Shown here: in pieces, positions 46,951 through 56,715 of the stretch
How positions within the stretch are numbered: the first letter of the stretch is position 1
Layout of the letters: each line of letters begins with the position of its first letter
DNA from: Chelydra serpentina
Lineage: Eukaryota; Chordata; Testudines; Chelydridae
Assembly: GCA_037349315.1 (NCBI GenBank)
Contig: JBAIAC010000024.1
Span: forward strand, 36,877,501 to 36,941,500
Length of the DNA: 64,000 nucleotides
Direction of reading: 5' to 3'
Made by a program: the position numbers and the translations under genes
Notes under the pieces: generated by a model
The model's database searches: none
The model's input: the letters and a program-made list of their open reading frames with translations, nothing else
What the model was told of the DNA's origin: nothing

Positions 46951-49900
46951 ATGGCGTATCGCCTTCTCCTTAAGAAGAGCATTGTAACCCTGTGCAAAAA
47001 GAGAGGGATACCCATTGGAAAGCTCACTAAAGCCCAGTTAATCACACGGCTGGAAGAAGATGACCATGCCAGGGAGCAGATTCCTGACCCCAATGGGGCT
47101 ACAGCAGGATCTGGGAGCAGCTGGAGTGATAGCCTGGCATCCCCAAGAGTCTGGTCCCCAACCAGACGGGGGTCTTCACGATCGGGTTCCCCAGCAGGGG
47201 ATCGGAGACGGATGGGACTGGAGCTGAGTCCGAGAGAGCAAGAGGACGGTGAGAGACAGCAAGAGCCCGAGAAAGACCTACAGAAGAAGCAGCAGCGTGA
47301 ACTTGCGGTGGTGGAACTGAGAGGCATAGGGGACTGGCCAGGGGTAAGTGGGGACAGATCCCGGGGTGCCAGCTCCGCAGGGAACCTCGATCCTAAATTG
47401 CTGCCCCTGGTTAAGGAGGGTGGGGATGTGGAGGCCCACCTCACTGCCTTGGAACAGGCTGGTGATTGGAACCAGGGAGACCCTGCGGAAAAGCCCCGGG
47501 ATCTAACCCCCTTGCTGGGTCCCAAGGCCATAAACTCCACCAGCCAGAAGGGTGGGATGGTGGACGGATTTCCACTCCTGGCCCTGGACTCAAGCCCTAT
47601 GGACCCCCAGTGGAAGCGGAAGCTGATGGTCAATGGAGAGACATTCGGGGGGTGGCAAGACCCCGGGACAGAGAGAATTGTGGTCAGGCCCCGGGTGGTG
47701 CACCCCCACCAGCTGCTGGGGGGCTGTGTGACCTGGGTGAGGGTCCCAGGGACGGACCCATTCGCCCTGCCTATGGCCCAGATCCCTGTGCAGACCCAGG
47801 AGGGGTCGGGCTGGCTGGTGGTTGGGGGTCTCCAGGATATCAGCGGTGAGGTGCTGTTGCGGGGTAACTGTGTATCTTTGGGACAGGATCCAGGCCCTGT
47901 AACGGCCGAGGATTTGAATTTGAACTCAGGAAACCAATTGGCTAAGAGGGAAATGGTCAGTGAAAATGCAAATGACCTGGCTGGCAGGGGGGAGGAGCTG
48001 CCAGGCCCCGGTTACCTGCCTGCCTGTAACCAGACCCCTAGGGCGGGGTGGGTCAGAGAGATGCTCCCCACCCCCCTGCACACTGGAGAGGTGGCTCACG
48101 CTGGCTCTGATGCTGTTACCAAAGCAGCGAGCTCACTGCCTGGCCCCACAGGGACAGCCAGGGCAGCGCTGAGCACCAGGGGAGCAGAGACCCCAGCTGA
48201 GTGGGGGGACACACAGGCAGGGCAGGACGGCTGCCAACCAGGCTTGCCTGGTCCAGAGGTGCTGCCGGGAAGTGATTCCACGGCAGGGAGGGAGCCACCA
48301 GGGACAGGGCTCAGTGGGGCCGTGACCCCAGGCCTGGCCAGTGAGCTGCAGAGGGATCCCGCTTTGGAGAAGCTAAGGGAACTTGCTGGCCACAGCGCTG
48401 CAAACCCCCTTGGGGAAGACTGCAGAGACAGATCCCTGTGGGAGAAGGGATTCCTGTGCCGGGAATGGGCTTCCCAAGGGGAAGTAGAACTGTGGGGAAT
48501 CAGGAGGCAGCCAGTGAGGCCCCAGAAGTATCATCACCGGTTATTACAACTGGCCCAAGGGAAGGAAGAAGACCCCTGGAGGTCCCTGCCCATCAGAGAG
48601 GAACCTTTCCAGAAGGTGGCTATGAATAGGGTGGGCCCCCTCAGCAGGGCAACCCAGTCGGGGAAGAAGTACATTCTGGTGGTGGTAGATTTCGCCACCC
48701 GCTACCCCGAGGCGGTGCCCTTATCCTCCATTGAAGCAGACACCGTGGCGGATGCGCTGCTGACCATTTTCAGCCGAGTGGGGTTCCCCAAGGAAGGCCT
48801 GACAGACCAAGGGTCCAACTTCATGTCGGCCCTGCTACGGTGCTTGTGGGAGAAATGTGGGGTCCGGCACAGTTGGGCCTCAGCATATCATCCCCAGTGC
48901 AATGGGCTGGTGGAGAGAGTTCAGGGGACCATGAGGCTGATGCTGAAGACTTGCATCAATCAGCATCCACAGGACTGGGACAAGTACCTGCCCCACCGAT
49001 GGCACAAGGAAGTGCCCCAGGAATCACCAGGGGGCTTCCCTTTCAAGCTGTGGTATGGGAGGAGAGTAAGGGGACCCCTAGAACCGGTAAGGGACGATTG
49101 GGAGGAGAAGGGGGAAGACCCCCTGATGGATCTCTCCCCTGAGATGGGAGCCCATCCTTCCATCAGGTGTCCCCCAGTCAGAGTAACTGGGAAAAGAGCC
49201 CAGAACCTGGAGAGAGAGGCCAAGGACAGGCTGGCTTTAGAGGTGAACCAGTCATTCAACAGCCCAGGGCTGGCCAAGGTGGAGGCGATCAGAGTTTGGC
49301 CTGTTCCCCAGACCAAGAAACAGGTCCAGGCCTTTAGCGGGATGGTGGGATACTACCAGAGGTTTGTACCCCCCTTTAGCTCCCTAGCTGCCCCCATCAC
49401 AGAGCTAGGTAAGAAGGGGAAGCCAGACGAGGCAGTCTGGACCGAGCAGGGCCAGAGGACTCTCTGTGCGCTGAAGGAGGCTCTAATCCAGGGCCCAATA
49501 GATCGAGTAAACCCAGACTGGGCCAAGCCCTGTACAGTGTTCACCGAAGCCTCAGACACAGGGCTGGGCGCGGTGCTGATGCAGGCCTATGCGAAGGGGG
49601 AGAGATACCCCATCGGGTATCTGAGCAAGGAGCGGCTGCCCTGGAGGCAGAACGGTCCGGCCATAGAAAGGGAATGCCTGGCCATGGGGCAGGCCCTTAA
49701 GAAGCAGCAGCCGGATCTATTTGGGTGGCGCTTTACGGGGTATGGTCACCATTCCGCCCCAACGTGGCTGCATCCAGGAAAAGGGGCCGATGCCGAGCGG
49801 CTGGTGACAGAGACACGTGGTCAGAGAGGGGACCAGATCAAGAGGGAGGCTCTTAACCAAGAGAGCCCGAACTACAGCCCTCCAGACTGGAGCGCTGGGA

Positions 49901-50082
49901 AAAGACCTGATCTCAGCTTGAACCCCAGGGGTTTTGGGATGGGAAGAGGGCACGGGCCGCCTAAACCTTCCCACATGCGGCCTGCGGGTGCCATCAAGCC
50001 CACCCAACCTAAGGGAGCCCGTGGAACTGGAACGGCCTGGTGTGACCAGGTTCGAACTTCCCCGGGTCACTGGCTAAAGTGA
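46951..50082 (+). CDS. Fused Gag-like/protease/integrase/RT-RNase H polyprotein, internally deleted
   Basis: One open frame of 1043 codons starts at ATG 46951 (a GTG just upstream is not a sensible start) and stops at TGA 50080-50082. Residues 5-38 are a basic helix-rich SAP-like segment. Residues 225-305 resemble a retropepsin, but the active-site motif is DPG (237-239) where DTG or DSG is needed. Residues 500-710 are integrase: the H2C2 zinc finger is missing, the core has N559 in place of the first catalytic Asp, while D619 and E655 keep the D-35-E spacing. Residues 735-770 are an RT leader (HPSIRCPPVRVTG). The RT fingers and palm, including the catalytic YxDD region, are gone; the frame rejoins at about 770-775 in the RT connection (KVEAIRVWPVPQTKKQ). 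RNase H follows, with E866 for the first Asp, E908 kept and H933 for the later Asp. All enzyme activities are predicted lost. A domesticated role is not indicated. Confidence 0.85.
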   Translation: MAYRLLLKKSIVTLCKKRGIPIGKLTKAQLITRLEEDDHAREQIPDPNGATAGSGSSWSDSLASPRVWSPTRRGSSRSGSPAGDRRRMGLELSPREQEDGERQQEPEKDLQKKQQRELAVVELRGIGDWPGVSGDRSRGASSAGNLDPKLLPLVKEGGDVEAHLTALEQAGDWNQGDPAEKPRDLTPLLGPKAINSTSQKGGMVDGFPLLALDSSPMDPQWKRKLMVNGETFGGWQDPGTERIVVRPRVVHPHQLLGGCVTWVRVPGTDPFALPMAQIPVQTQEGSGWLVVGGLQDISGEVLLRGNCVSLGQDPGPVTAEDLNLNSGNQLAKREMVSENANDLAGRGEELPGPGYLPACNQTPRAGWVREMLPTPLHTGEVAHAGSDAVTKAASSLPGPTGTARAALSTRGAETPAEWGDTQAGQDGCQPGLPGPEVLPGSDSTAGREPPGTGLSGAVTPGLASELQRDPALEKLRELAGHSAANPLGEDCRDRSLWEKGFLCREWASQGEVELWGIRRQPVRPQKYHHRLLQLAQGKEEDPWRSLPIREEPFQKVAMNRVGPLSRATQSGKKYILVVVDFATRYPEAVPLSSIEADTVADALLTIFSRVGFPKEGLTDQGSNFMSALLRCLWEKCGVRHSWASAYHPQCNGLVERVQGTMRLMLKTCINQHPQDWDKYLPHRWHKEVPQESPGGFPFKLWYGRRVRGPLEPVRDDWEEKGEDPLMDLSPEMGAHPSIRCPPVRVTGKRAQNLEREAKDRLALEVNQSFNSPGLAKVEAIRVWPVPQTKKQVQAFSGMVGYYQRFVPPFSSLAAPITELGKKGKPDEAVWTEQGQRTLCALKEALIQGPIDRVNPDWAKPCTVFTEASDTGLGAVLMQAYAKGERYPIGYLSKERLPWRQNGPAIERECLAMGQALKKQQPDLFGWRFTGYGHHSAPTWLHPGKGADAERLVTETRGQRGDQIKREALNQESPNYSPPDWSAGKRPDLSLNPRGFGMGRGHGPPKPSHMRPAGAIKPTQPKGARGTGTAWCDQVRTSPGHWLK

Positions 50083-50101
50083 CCCCGCTCAGTTCGGTCT
50101 C

Positions 50102-50115
50102 GGAGGGGGGAGAGA
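50102..50115 (+). other. Polypurine tract
   Basis: GGAGGGGGGAGAGA lies immediately before the 3' LTR, the expected primer for plus-strand synthesis. It follows the stop codon by about 20 bp. Confidence 0.9.
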
Positions 50116-50684
50116 TGTGACGAACTAGGACTGTAGTTAAGGTTTCCCTGAGTACTGTGTGGGTGCCTCAGTTTCCCCTATGCGGTGCTTGAGTATCTAG
50201 GTGGTGGGACAACGGTGCATGATTGTTACAAAGCCCTAGAAGGCAGAGGCCTGGACACAGAGAAGGGCTCTGCCTCCTGGCAACAGATGGCCCGGCCCCT
50301 TGCCCGGCAAAAGTGAGAGCTGAAGGTGTGAGAACAAAGGGATCAGGTGACCTCCTGGCCCGGGAAGCAGACAAAGGCGGAGGAGGGGCCGGAGAGTTTG
50401 AGTTTTTGGTTGCTGGCCGGAGAAGAGGCGAGGGAGGCAGACAGGGTCTGGCCTCCCTGCCCCGGTTGGAGCTGTGGGGCGAAATGCAGGGAGCCCCAGG
50501 CTGGGGTCTAAGCTCCCTGCCCCCCGGAAGGACCCGACTGAGGGGTCCTGGATGTACTGACAAGCTCTGGTTGGGCTGTGTTCCTGGCATCTCTAATAAA
50601 CCTTCTCTTCTACTGACTGGCTGAGACTCCCAGTGAATCCGGGGAAGAGGGGTGCAGGGCCGGACTCCCCTATACTCCGTGACA
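50116..50684 (+). repeat. 3' LTR of young element (569 bp)
   Basis: Same length as the 5' LTR, with two substitutions. AATAAA at 50595-50600. Confidence 0.95.
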
Positions 50685-51074
50685 CCCAGCCCGGAGCAAC
50701 CTCCTGCACCCACAACCCCACATCCCCAGCCTCACCCCAGAGCTCGCATGCCCAGCTGGAGCCCTCACCCTTTCGCCCCCCACCCCAACTCCTTGCCCCA
50801 GCCCAGAGCCCCCTCCTGCAGCCTGAACTCCTCATTTCTGGACCCACCGCAGAGCCCACACCCCCTGCCACACTCCAACCCCTAATTTCGTGAGCGTTCA
50901 TGGCCTGCCATATAATTTCCATAGCCAGATGTGGCCCTTGAGCCAAAAAGTTTGCCCACCCCTGTAGTAGTGTAAATACTTTTAAGAAGCTGGAAGTTTA
51001 TTTTGAACTGTATGTATAGACTGTGCATTGGTTTAAAATTTAATTTTTAATCTTTTATTTTAAAGAACGGGAGA

Positions 51075-51218
51075 TGTAGAGTTGTTATGGAGTTCCTGGT
51101 CCTCTAATTACCAGAGAAGTACCATGATGTGTTGCAGTGGGGAGCTAATAAATGTAGGACTACCTGGGCAGGGAGTTTTCTACTTGCTTAGGCAGTTTGT
51201 GTTTTTTCTCTCACGACA
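51075..51218 (+). repeat. 3' LTR of the old gypsy element
   Basis: TGTAGAGTTGTTATGG to CACGACA. Shares CCTGGTCCTC, GATGTGTT(A/G)CAGT and TAATAAA/GAATAAA with the 5' LTR. A purine tract (AAAGAACGGGAGA) precedes it. Confidence 0.78.
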
Positions 51219-51223
51219 AACAG

Positions 51224-53358
51224 CTTTATGGGTTGACAAGCACTAAGGTGCCAATTCAGCCAAAAGTGCAGAAGAGGTTTCTTAGCACAAAGAACTTCTC
51301 AAGTTGTTCATGTGCTTTATTTCAAACCATCTGCTCTTCAATTCAGTTTTTACATATGTGAACTCTGTTCTGTGTCAAAGCCTATTAATTTAGGTAAAAT
51401 AATTTAAGTACACAATAGAACGACATACTCCATCTATATATTTCTCCTATTATATAAAATAAAGTTTTCTTGCACTGACCCAGTATCTATTGTTGTTTGT
51501 AATTTTGCTGGTTAGTTGGATGACAAGGCGCTGTTAGATTCTGCATGCATGCTACACAATCTATAGCATATAGAGGCATGCTTTCAAGGATTAAAGTGAT
51601 GTATGGAGCTGTAAATGGATGTTTGTTCTTATGAGACCACAGGAAGCAGACATGCTTATGTCTTCCCCAATGATTACTGTGACTGCTCACTGCATACTAT
51701 ACGATAGCAACACCCATGGACTCTAATGTTGAACTATTTAGTCAGATCCAGGCATATGTCACCCAATCCATGAGGCAATATAATCATCTTTACACACTTA
51801 GAGATCTCCAGACAACAGGCAGAAAGATGAACAGATACGGTGAGCGCACGTTTGCTCCCTCGTGAAGTTTTGCAAGCTGTATGCTAAAGTTTCTGTTTTA
51901 CGCACTACGTAATCAACTATTAACATTTTTAATGCATTTGCATTTTTATTTCTCCAGCTTCTCAGAATAGATAGCTGAAAAAAAGCATCTTCTATATAAA
52001 ACAAACAGAGGTTTCTTTTTGAAGTATTGTAACCCACACTTGCAATAAACACAATACTTAAACACCAATTATTCATTTTCTCTCATCTGATTTAAAGAAG
52101 TTCTTGGTTCATAGAGAAAATATGTTTCCAATGTAAGCTATGCTATGGTCTCCACAAGCATAGCTAAATTTGTTTAGATGCAGAATGAGAGAAAAATTAG
52201 TAACACTGAACTTCTAAAATGAAAGATGACAAAGACTAAATGAGTGGTAGGAGAGTCATTAGACCAAGTGCACTAAAAATGAACACATTGCTTTAATAAG
52301 AGAATAAGTCAATTAGATTTTCATTAGCGCTTTTGAAATTTTCATTTTCATTTTTGTCTGGACAGAAATTAGTGTTCCATATCAGATATTTCAACCAGAT
52401 GATCAATGCAGAAACCTAAGATTTAGTGCACATGGAATGAGTAAGCCAAAGTACTGAACTATCTTTTTCTTCTTACTCTGTTTCCTCATATATAGTATAT
52501 ATAAAGCCTCACTATGTTTCCATTCAAATGTTACATCATAACCAATTGCTCTCCACAGTAGATAGAAATATTTTTGCCAAGAAATATCATTTCTCTGTTA
52601 TTTTGCGTTCCTGTCTCATCACTTAGTCATCCTGGAGGCTAATACACCAAATATCATGACCTACTGTTTCTGTGGAATGGGATGCATGCTATAAATATTG
52701 CTCTGACAAAGATGATATTTGTATGTGCCTAGAGGATTTTATTTACCACCCATGTGTGTGTTTTATTTATGTGAATTAGAATCAGAACTGGGCAGGATTT
52801 AAGTGAAGCTTGCAGCCATGTTGAGCTTTTGATTTTTAATATATAAAACGTAGAGTTTGTATGCTCATAGTGTTTCCATGTTTTTTTTTTAAATGATGTT
52901 TCCTAAGAAAAAGAAGTAGTGCGTCTTACGATATAGTAGGGACTTTCCATGGAAACTCTCCATTGAGCACAAGTGCAATCTGTAAATTCAGCAGAGTTTA
53001 GATTTAGTCCGGACCATTTGATATGGCTCTAATTAGTTTCAGTCCAAAGCAGAAAGACCAATTTAAAATATAAGTTGTTCATATGCTCAAGGACAGTGCA
53101 CCTCAAGAAATATTTGCTACATTCTGAGAACAACCAAGTATTTTCTTGGAACTATTTGTTTTGATTCCATTTTTTAAACTTGTTTTGTGCAAAACAGGAG
53201 AGTTCAGATAACTTACAATTCTGCTGGTTCATTTTGAAAAATATGAAAGGATGAATTTTTGTAGATTTCAAAGTGTATGAGACACATCCAGTTTCTTAAT
53301 ATGAATATTAAATGTGACTATGTCTAGAACACTTGAACCACAACAATATGGCAGCTTA
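51224..53358. other. Gene-free AT-rich DNA
   Basis: No exon or mobile element recognised. 52240-52480 is rich in homeodomain-like words (CAATTAGATT, CATTAGCGC) and is raised as a weak enhancer candidate. Confidence 0.5.
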
Positions 53359-53366
53359 CTTTAAGG

Positions 53367-53510
53367 CAGGCCTGCACAACATATGGCCCGCGGAGGCTCT
53401 CTGTGCGGCCCGCGGGAGGCTGGCTAAAAAAAAAAAAAAAATTATCCGGCCCTCGGCTTATTTCTTTGGAGTAATGTGGCCCTCACTGCTTTACGAGTTG
53501 TGCAGGCCTG
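53367..53510. mobile_element. hAT MITE CAGGCCTGCACAAC (144 bp)
   Basis: Perfect inverted ends CAGGCCTGCACAAC and GTTGTGCAGGCCTG with perfect duplications CTTTAAGG (53359-53366, 53511-53518). The body has GGCCCGCGGAGG, an A-run and GGCCCTC words. Non-coding. Confidence 0.95.
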
Positions 53511-53518
53511 CTTTAAGG

Positions 53519-54281
53519 GTATTTTGGAATCTTGTTATAGAACCATACTGTAAATCAGTTTTGTTTATTCTGATAATTTTTTATCTTAAGGAAACAAAAT
53601 CTGTAAAAAAGCACAATCCATTTAAACTGGTACCAATTTCTATAGCCATTTTACAAAGAAAAACTTTAATCATGTGAGGCTCATAGCTAATAGATCAATA
53701 ATGTCTTATTTAGATTGTGGGTTCTTCAGGGCAGGCAGCGTTTGCTACTCCATGTTTCAATGGGGCCCATTCATGGTTGGTTCCTAAGCACTATTGTAAA
53801 CAATAACTGTTCTAGTGACCTTTGGTCAAAAATGTTTATGACAGTCCTGCCATAGATCAAGCCAATGTGTGATACTAAAAACGGACAGGTTATAATTTAT
53901 TTGCATTATTTTAGGTTTGATATGGTGTTGGGTTTTTGTGTGTCTTGTAAGCTAACCTATAAGGGGAAAACTAATCCAAACTATAGTTGTCAAGTAGAGG
54001 AGAGAAATATGGAAGATAGCTAGGCTGAGAGAGACCTGTTTGGATGGACATAATCAAATTAGATACAAGGTTGCCAAGAGATATGGTGATAATGCAGTCA
54101 GTGTCCAGTATAGTTTTGGAATGCATATGCCAAGGCATCATGTGAAGAAGCAAGAAAATGTTGTCTGGGGCCACCTGGGGATATTGCAGGGGCGAGGGGT
54201 ATGGCAAAAGGAGTAGTTAGCCTCAGACCCTCCATTTGAAAGGGCTCCCAAACTGAGGGGCAGCTGAGGCAAATCTGAATG
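53519..54281. other. Gene-free DNA
   Basis: No feature recognised. Confidence 0.5.
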
Positions 54282-54289
54282 AGTTGTGT

Positions 54290-54612
54290 CAATAGCGCAG
54301 CCAGCTCCGGAGCACAGGGGGAGCGGCGCTATAAAAAGGTGCCTCCCCCTGTACTCACCCGGCGGTGCTCCAGGTCTTCGGCAGCACTTCGGCGGCCGGT
54401 CCTCATTTGGTCCGGGTCTTCGGTGGTACCCGCCGCCGAAATGCCGCCGAAGACCCACAGCGCTGCCGGGTGAGTGCAAGAAGCGGTGCTTAAAAAGAAG
54501 TGGCACCTATTTTTAGCTCTGCTAAAAAAAGGCGCCACTTCCTTTTTAAGGTGCCGCTTCTGCTCACAGGGGGAGCGGCTGCTCCCCCTGCTCCCCCCTG
54601 GCTACGCTACTG
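54290..54612 (+). mobile_element. Palindromic hAT MITE CAGTAGCG, copy 2 (323 bp)
   Basis: Ends CAATAGCGCAGCC and GGCTACGCTACTG; flanks AGTTGTGT (54282-54289) and AGTTGTAT (54613-54620) match at 7 of 8. Same inner GGTCTTCGGC/GCCGAAGACC hairpin and TTTTTAGC/GCTAAAAAAA hairpin as at 41073, in the opposite orientation and about 40 bp longer. Confidence 0.88.
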
Positions 54613-54664
54613 AGTTGTATAACGTGACCTGGTGGTAACCTGAGAGGTACTGCAACCCGGTGAG

Positions 54665-54788
54665 TAGGGTGACCAGGTGTCCCGATTTTATAGGGACAGT
54701 CCCGATTTTTGGGTCTTTTTCTTATATAGGCTCCTATTACCCTCCACCCCCTGTGCCGATTTTTCACACTCGCTGTCTGGTCACCCTA
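54665..54788 (+). mobile_element. 124-bp hAT-type MITE, copy 3
   Basis: Ends TAGGGTGACCAGGTGTCCCG and GTCTGGTCACCCTA. It is the best-preserved of the three copies. Flanks CCGGTGAG and CCCATGAG agree at 6 of 8. It sits only 53 bp from the palindromic MITE. Confidence 0.88.
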
Positions 54789-54796
54789 CCCATGAG

Positions 54797-56402
54797 CTAG
54801 GTTGCAATGCCTGGAGCAGGCACCAGGCCCGACCCCACGGGACAGGAGCTGCTGTTTCAGGCTTACTTGCCAACCTGGGACTCCTCTCAGTATTGGGGTT
54901 TTTTTGGTTTTTTTAGTAGGGTAGATAGCCTCAGTTTCAGATTTTGCCCCAAGCCCCCCAAAAACCTCTGCAGCAGCCCTGCAGTTGGCACCTCTTCAAA
55001 ATAGTCTGGTGTGACTGCACCTAGATCAGATCTGGGGCACTTCAGAACCAGATCTGAAGGGCAGAAAACTAGTGAAGGTTTCTTCCTAAACTGGTCCTGA
55101 GACCACAAAGATCCCTGGGATCTCTGAAAATCCATGAGAGGTGAAGGCTGTCTGCCTCCATGCAAACCCTGTGTTCTGCTCCTCGTGCCCGATAGTCAGA
55201 ATTCTTTCAGGAAGCTCCTGCCACAGTGCAGCCCCACTACACCCTCCCAGAAAGTGCCTTGGTTTAAAGTCTCTGAAAGAGCCATATTAAAGGACACATG
55301 TGTAGTGTAGTTATCTGTTCAAAGCTTCTTCTGGGCCTAATCCTGTGCTCATTGGACTAGGATCAGGCCCAGAGTGAGGCACGTTTACCCATCTGCAATG
55401 TAAAACACAGATTCAGCACTGTCCATTTTTACTTAAAGAGTTCTTTGATTTGTTTACCCTGGAATGTATCAAGGAATGCTGAGATATCATTAATGCTAGC
55501 ATACATAAACATTATTCATTACAATATACTGTCTCCCAACTGGGCAGCTCCCCATTTCCAATGGTCACCTAATTAATGGACGTCTAATAGACCCATCTGC
55601 AAATCTTACAATGCAATACTTTCACAAAACTAATTTGAGCTTGTCACTGCAGAAATGATGCAGTACTATGGAGTACAATTAACTATGCAGAGGCATACTT
55701 GATCTTAGAAGCCTTAGGGGTAATCAATAATGAGTTTCCTTTCTGAGAATGTTATGTAGTTATAAGCGCAGGATGATCGGCTTGAATTACTTAAGTTTTG
55801 ATTACCTTTTCTTATTAGGATACAAGCTCTCAGCAAATATGGAGCTAGACAAAGTTTTATTACATAATAAAATTCCTAACCAGTTCTAGAATTAAAAATC
55901 TGACTGCCTCCTAAACCATAAAGCAGTGTCTTGTCTGTTTAAAAGTTTAATAAGTACAATATTAATAAAACAACATGTGAAACCACTGATACATACTTTT
56001 TGTGCTTACTTCCCTTACACAAGAATACTATTTGATGTTATGAGACTTAAAATATGCAAAAGAAGGAGTGATCTGATTGGCCGATAAGTATTCTGAGCTG
56101 TGACTTCAGCCCAATTCACAGGTTGGAATTTATGAGTCTCATCACTTAATTAACAAGGAATCCAAGAACTGTGACTGCAATCAGCATAATTCATGGAGGC
56201 TTGGAATTTATGAGCCTCAGTTAGCAAGGTAAGCAGGAGAACAAGATCTGACTGGCTAAAAAAAGAATCTCAGGAACATTGAGTGTAATTGAGCTCCATT
56301 ATCTAGATTCAGAACATGTACATAAGTGTATAAATGTTTTATAAATATAACACTTGACAGATGCAGTAAGATATACATGTGTTTTGCATTGATTCATATA
56401 TA
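54797..56402. other. Gene-free DNA
   Basis: No exon recognised. Holds a shortened foldback at 55331-55372 (CTGGGCCTAATCCT facing AGGATCAGGCCCAG). 55440-55700 is AT-rich with homeodomain-like words. Confidence 0.5.
55331..55372. repeat. Foldback repeat, short copy 4
   Basis: CTGGGCCTAATCCT and AGGATCAGGCCCAG are near-perfect inverted arms around a 14-bp centre. The arms match those of the copy at 14540 in type; the middle is deleted. Confidence 0.5.
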
Positions 56403-56715
56403 AAGAATCACAGAATTAGAGCTAGATAAGCCCTATCAGGTCATCTTAGCCAGTCTCCTTCCGATGCAGGCTTCCCTACCACCCCAGGCCATTTGCGAGT
56501 GCTTTGTCTGGTCTAATTTTGAGACCCAAGCAATAGGATTTCCACCACTTAACTTGGGAGATTATCTAATAACCTATACATCTCACTTCCAAGAAGCTTT
56601 CCTAATAGTCCACTTACATTTTACCTTACTTAACACCTTTTGTACCACCCCAAATAACTCCTCTTTACAGATTACATCCTTCAATTACTTGGTAGCATAT
56701 TCCAATTGACACATG
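56403..56715 (-). repeat. CR1 LINE 3'-end fragment
   Basis: AGAATCACAGAATTAGAGCT, GGTCATCTTAGCCAGTCTCC, TTCCACCACTTAACTTGGG and CCTAATAGTCCACTTACA follow the order of the antisense CR1 3' region. The AGAATCACAGAAT start corresponds to the terminal octamer repeat. An 81-codon open frame inside has no meaning. Confidence 0.78.

Larger units (their letters stand above)
45919..50684 (+). mobile_element. Young Ty3/gypsy-like LTR retrotransposon, INT-before-RT, internally deleted
   Basis: Two 569-bp LTRs with TG...CA ends flank 3.6 kb of internal sequence. The 5-bp duplication CCCAG (45914-45918, 50685-50689) is perfect. By eye the LTRs differ only at 46115/50312 (G/A) and 46410/50607 (G/C), so the insertion is recent. 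A tRNA-Leu primer-binding site, a structured leader, one long open frame and a polypurine tract follow in order. The coding region lacks most of RT and has substituted catalytic residues, so the copy must have been moved by enzymes from elsewhere. There is no env. Confidence 0.93.
45461..50964. mobile_element. hAT MITE CAGGGGTGGGCAAACT, split by a younger LTR element
   Basis: Ends CAGGGGTGGGCAAACT (45461) and GTTTGCCCACCCCTG (to 50964) are inverted copies. Perfect 8-bp duplications TAGTAGTG sit at 45453-45460 and 50965-50972. Joining 45461-45918 to 50690-50964 gives the pre-insertion element of about 730 bp. It is GC-rich and non-coding, with GCAGCTCCCATTGGCTGGGA near 45711. The insertion at 45919 came later. 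Confidence 0.93.
43762..51218 (+). mobile_element. Old Ty3/gypsy element, decayed, carrying nested insertions
   Basis: Two related short LTRs (43762-43919 and 51075-51218) enclose gag relics and later insertions. The LTR pair is clearly diverged, with several indels. Flanks AACAC (43757-43761) and AACAG (51219-51223) agree at 4 of 5. Removing the insertions leaves about 2 kb or less, so most of pol is gone. The element is older than the hAT insertion at 45461-50964 and the LTR element inside it. Confidence 0.8.

Noticed and set aside
46899..47633. Minus-strand frame of 244 codons
   Set aside because: Shadow of the plus-strand retroelement ORF with no recognisable domain.
46951..50082. Domesticated host gene derived from a retrotransposon
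   Set aside because: The frame sits between near-identical LTRs with intact duplication, primer site and polypurine tract, so it is a recent mobile copy.
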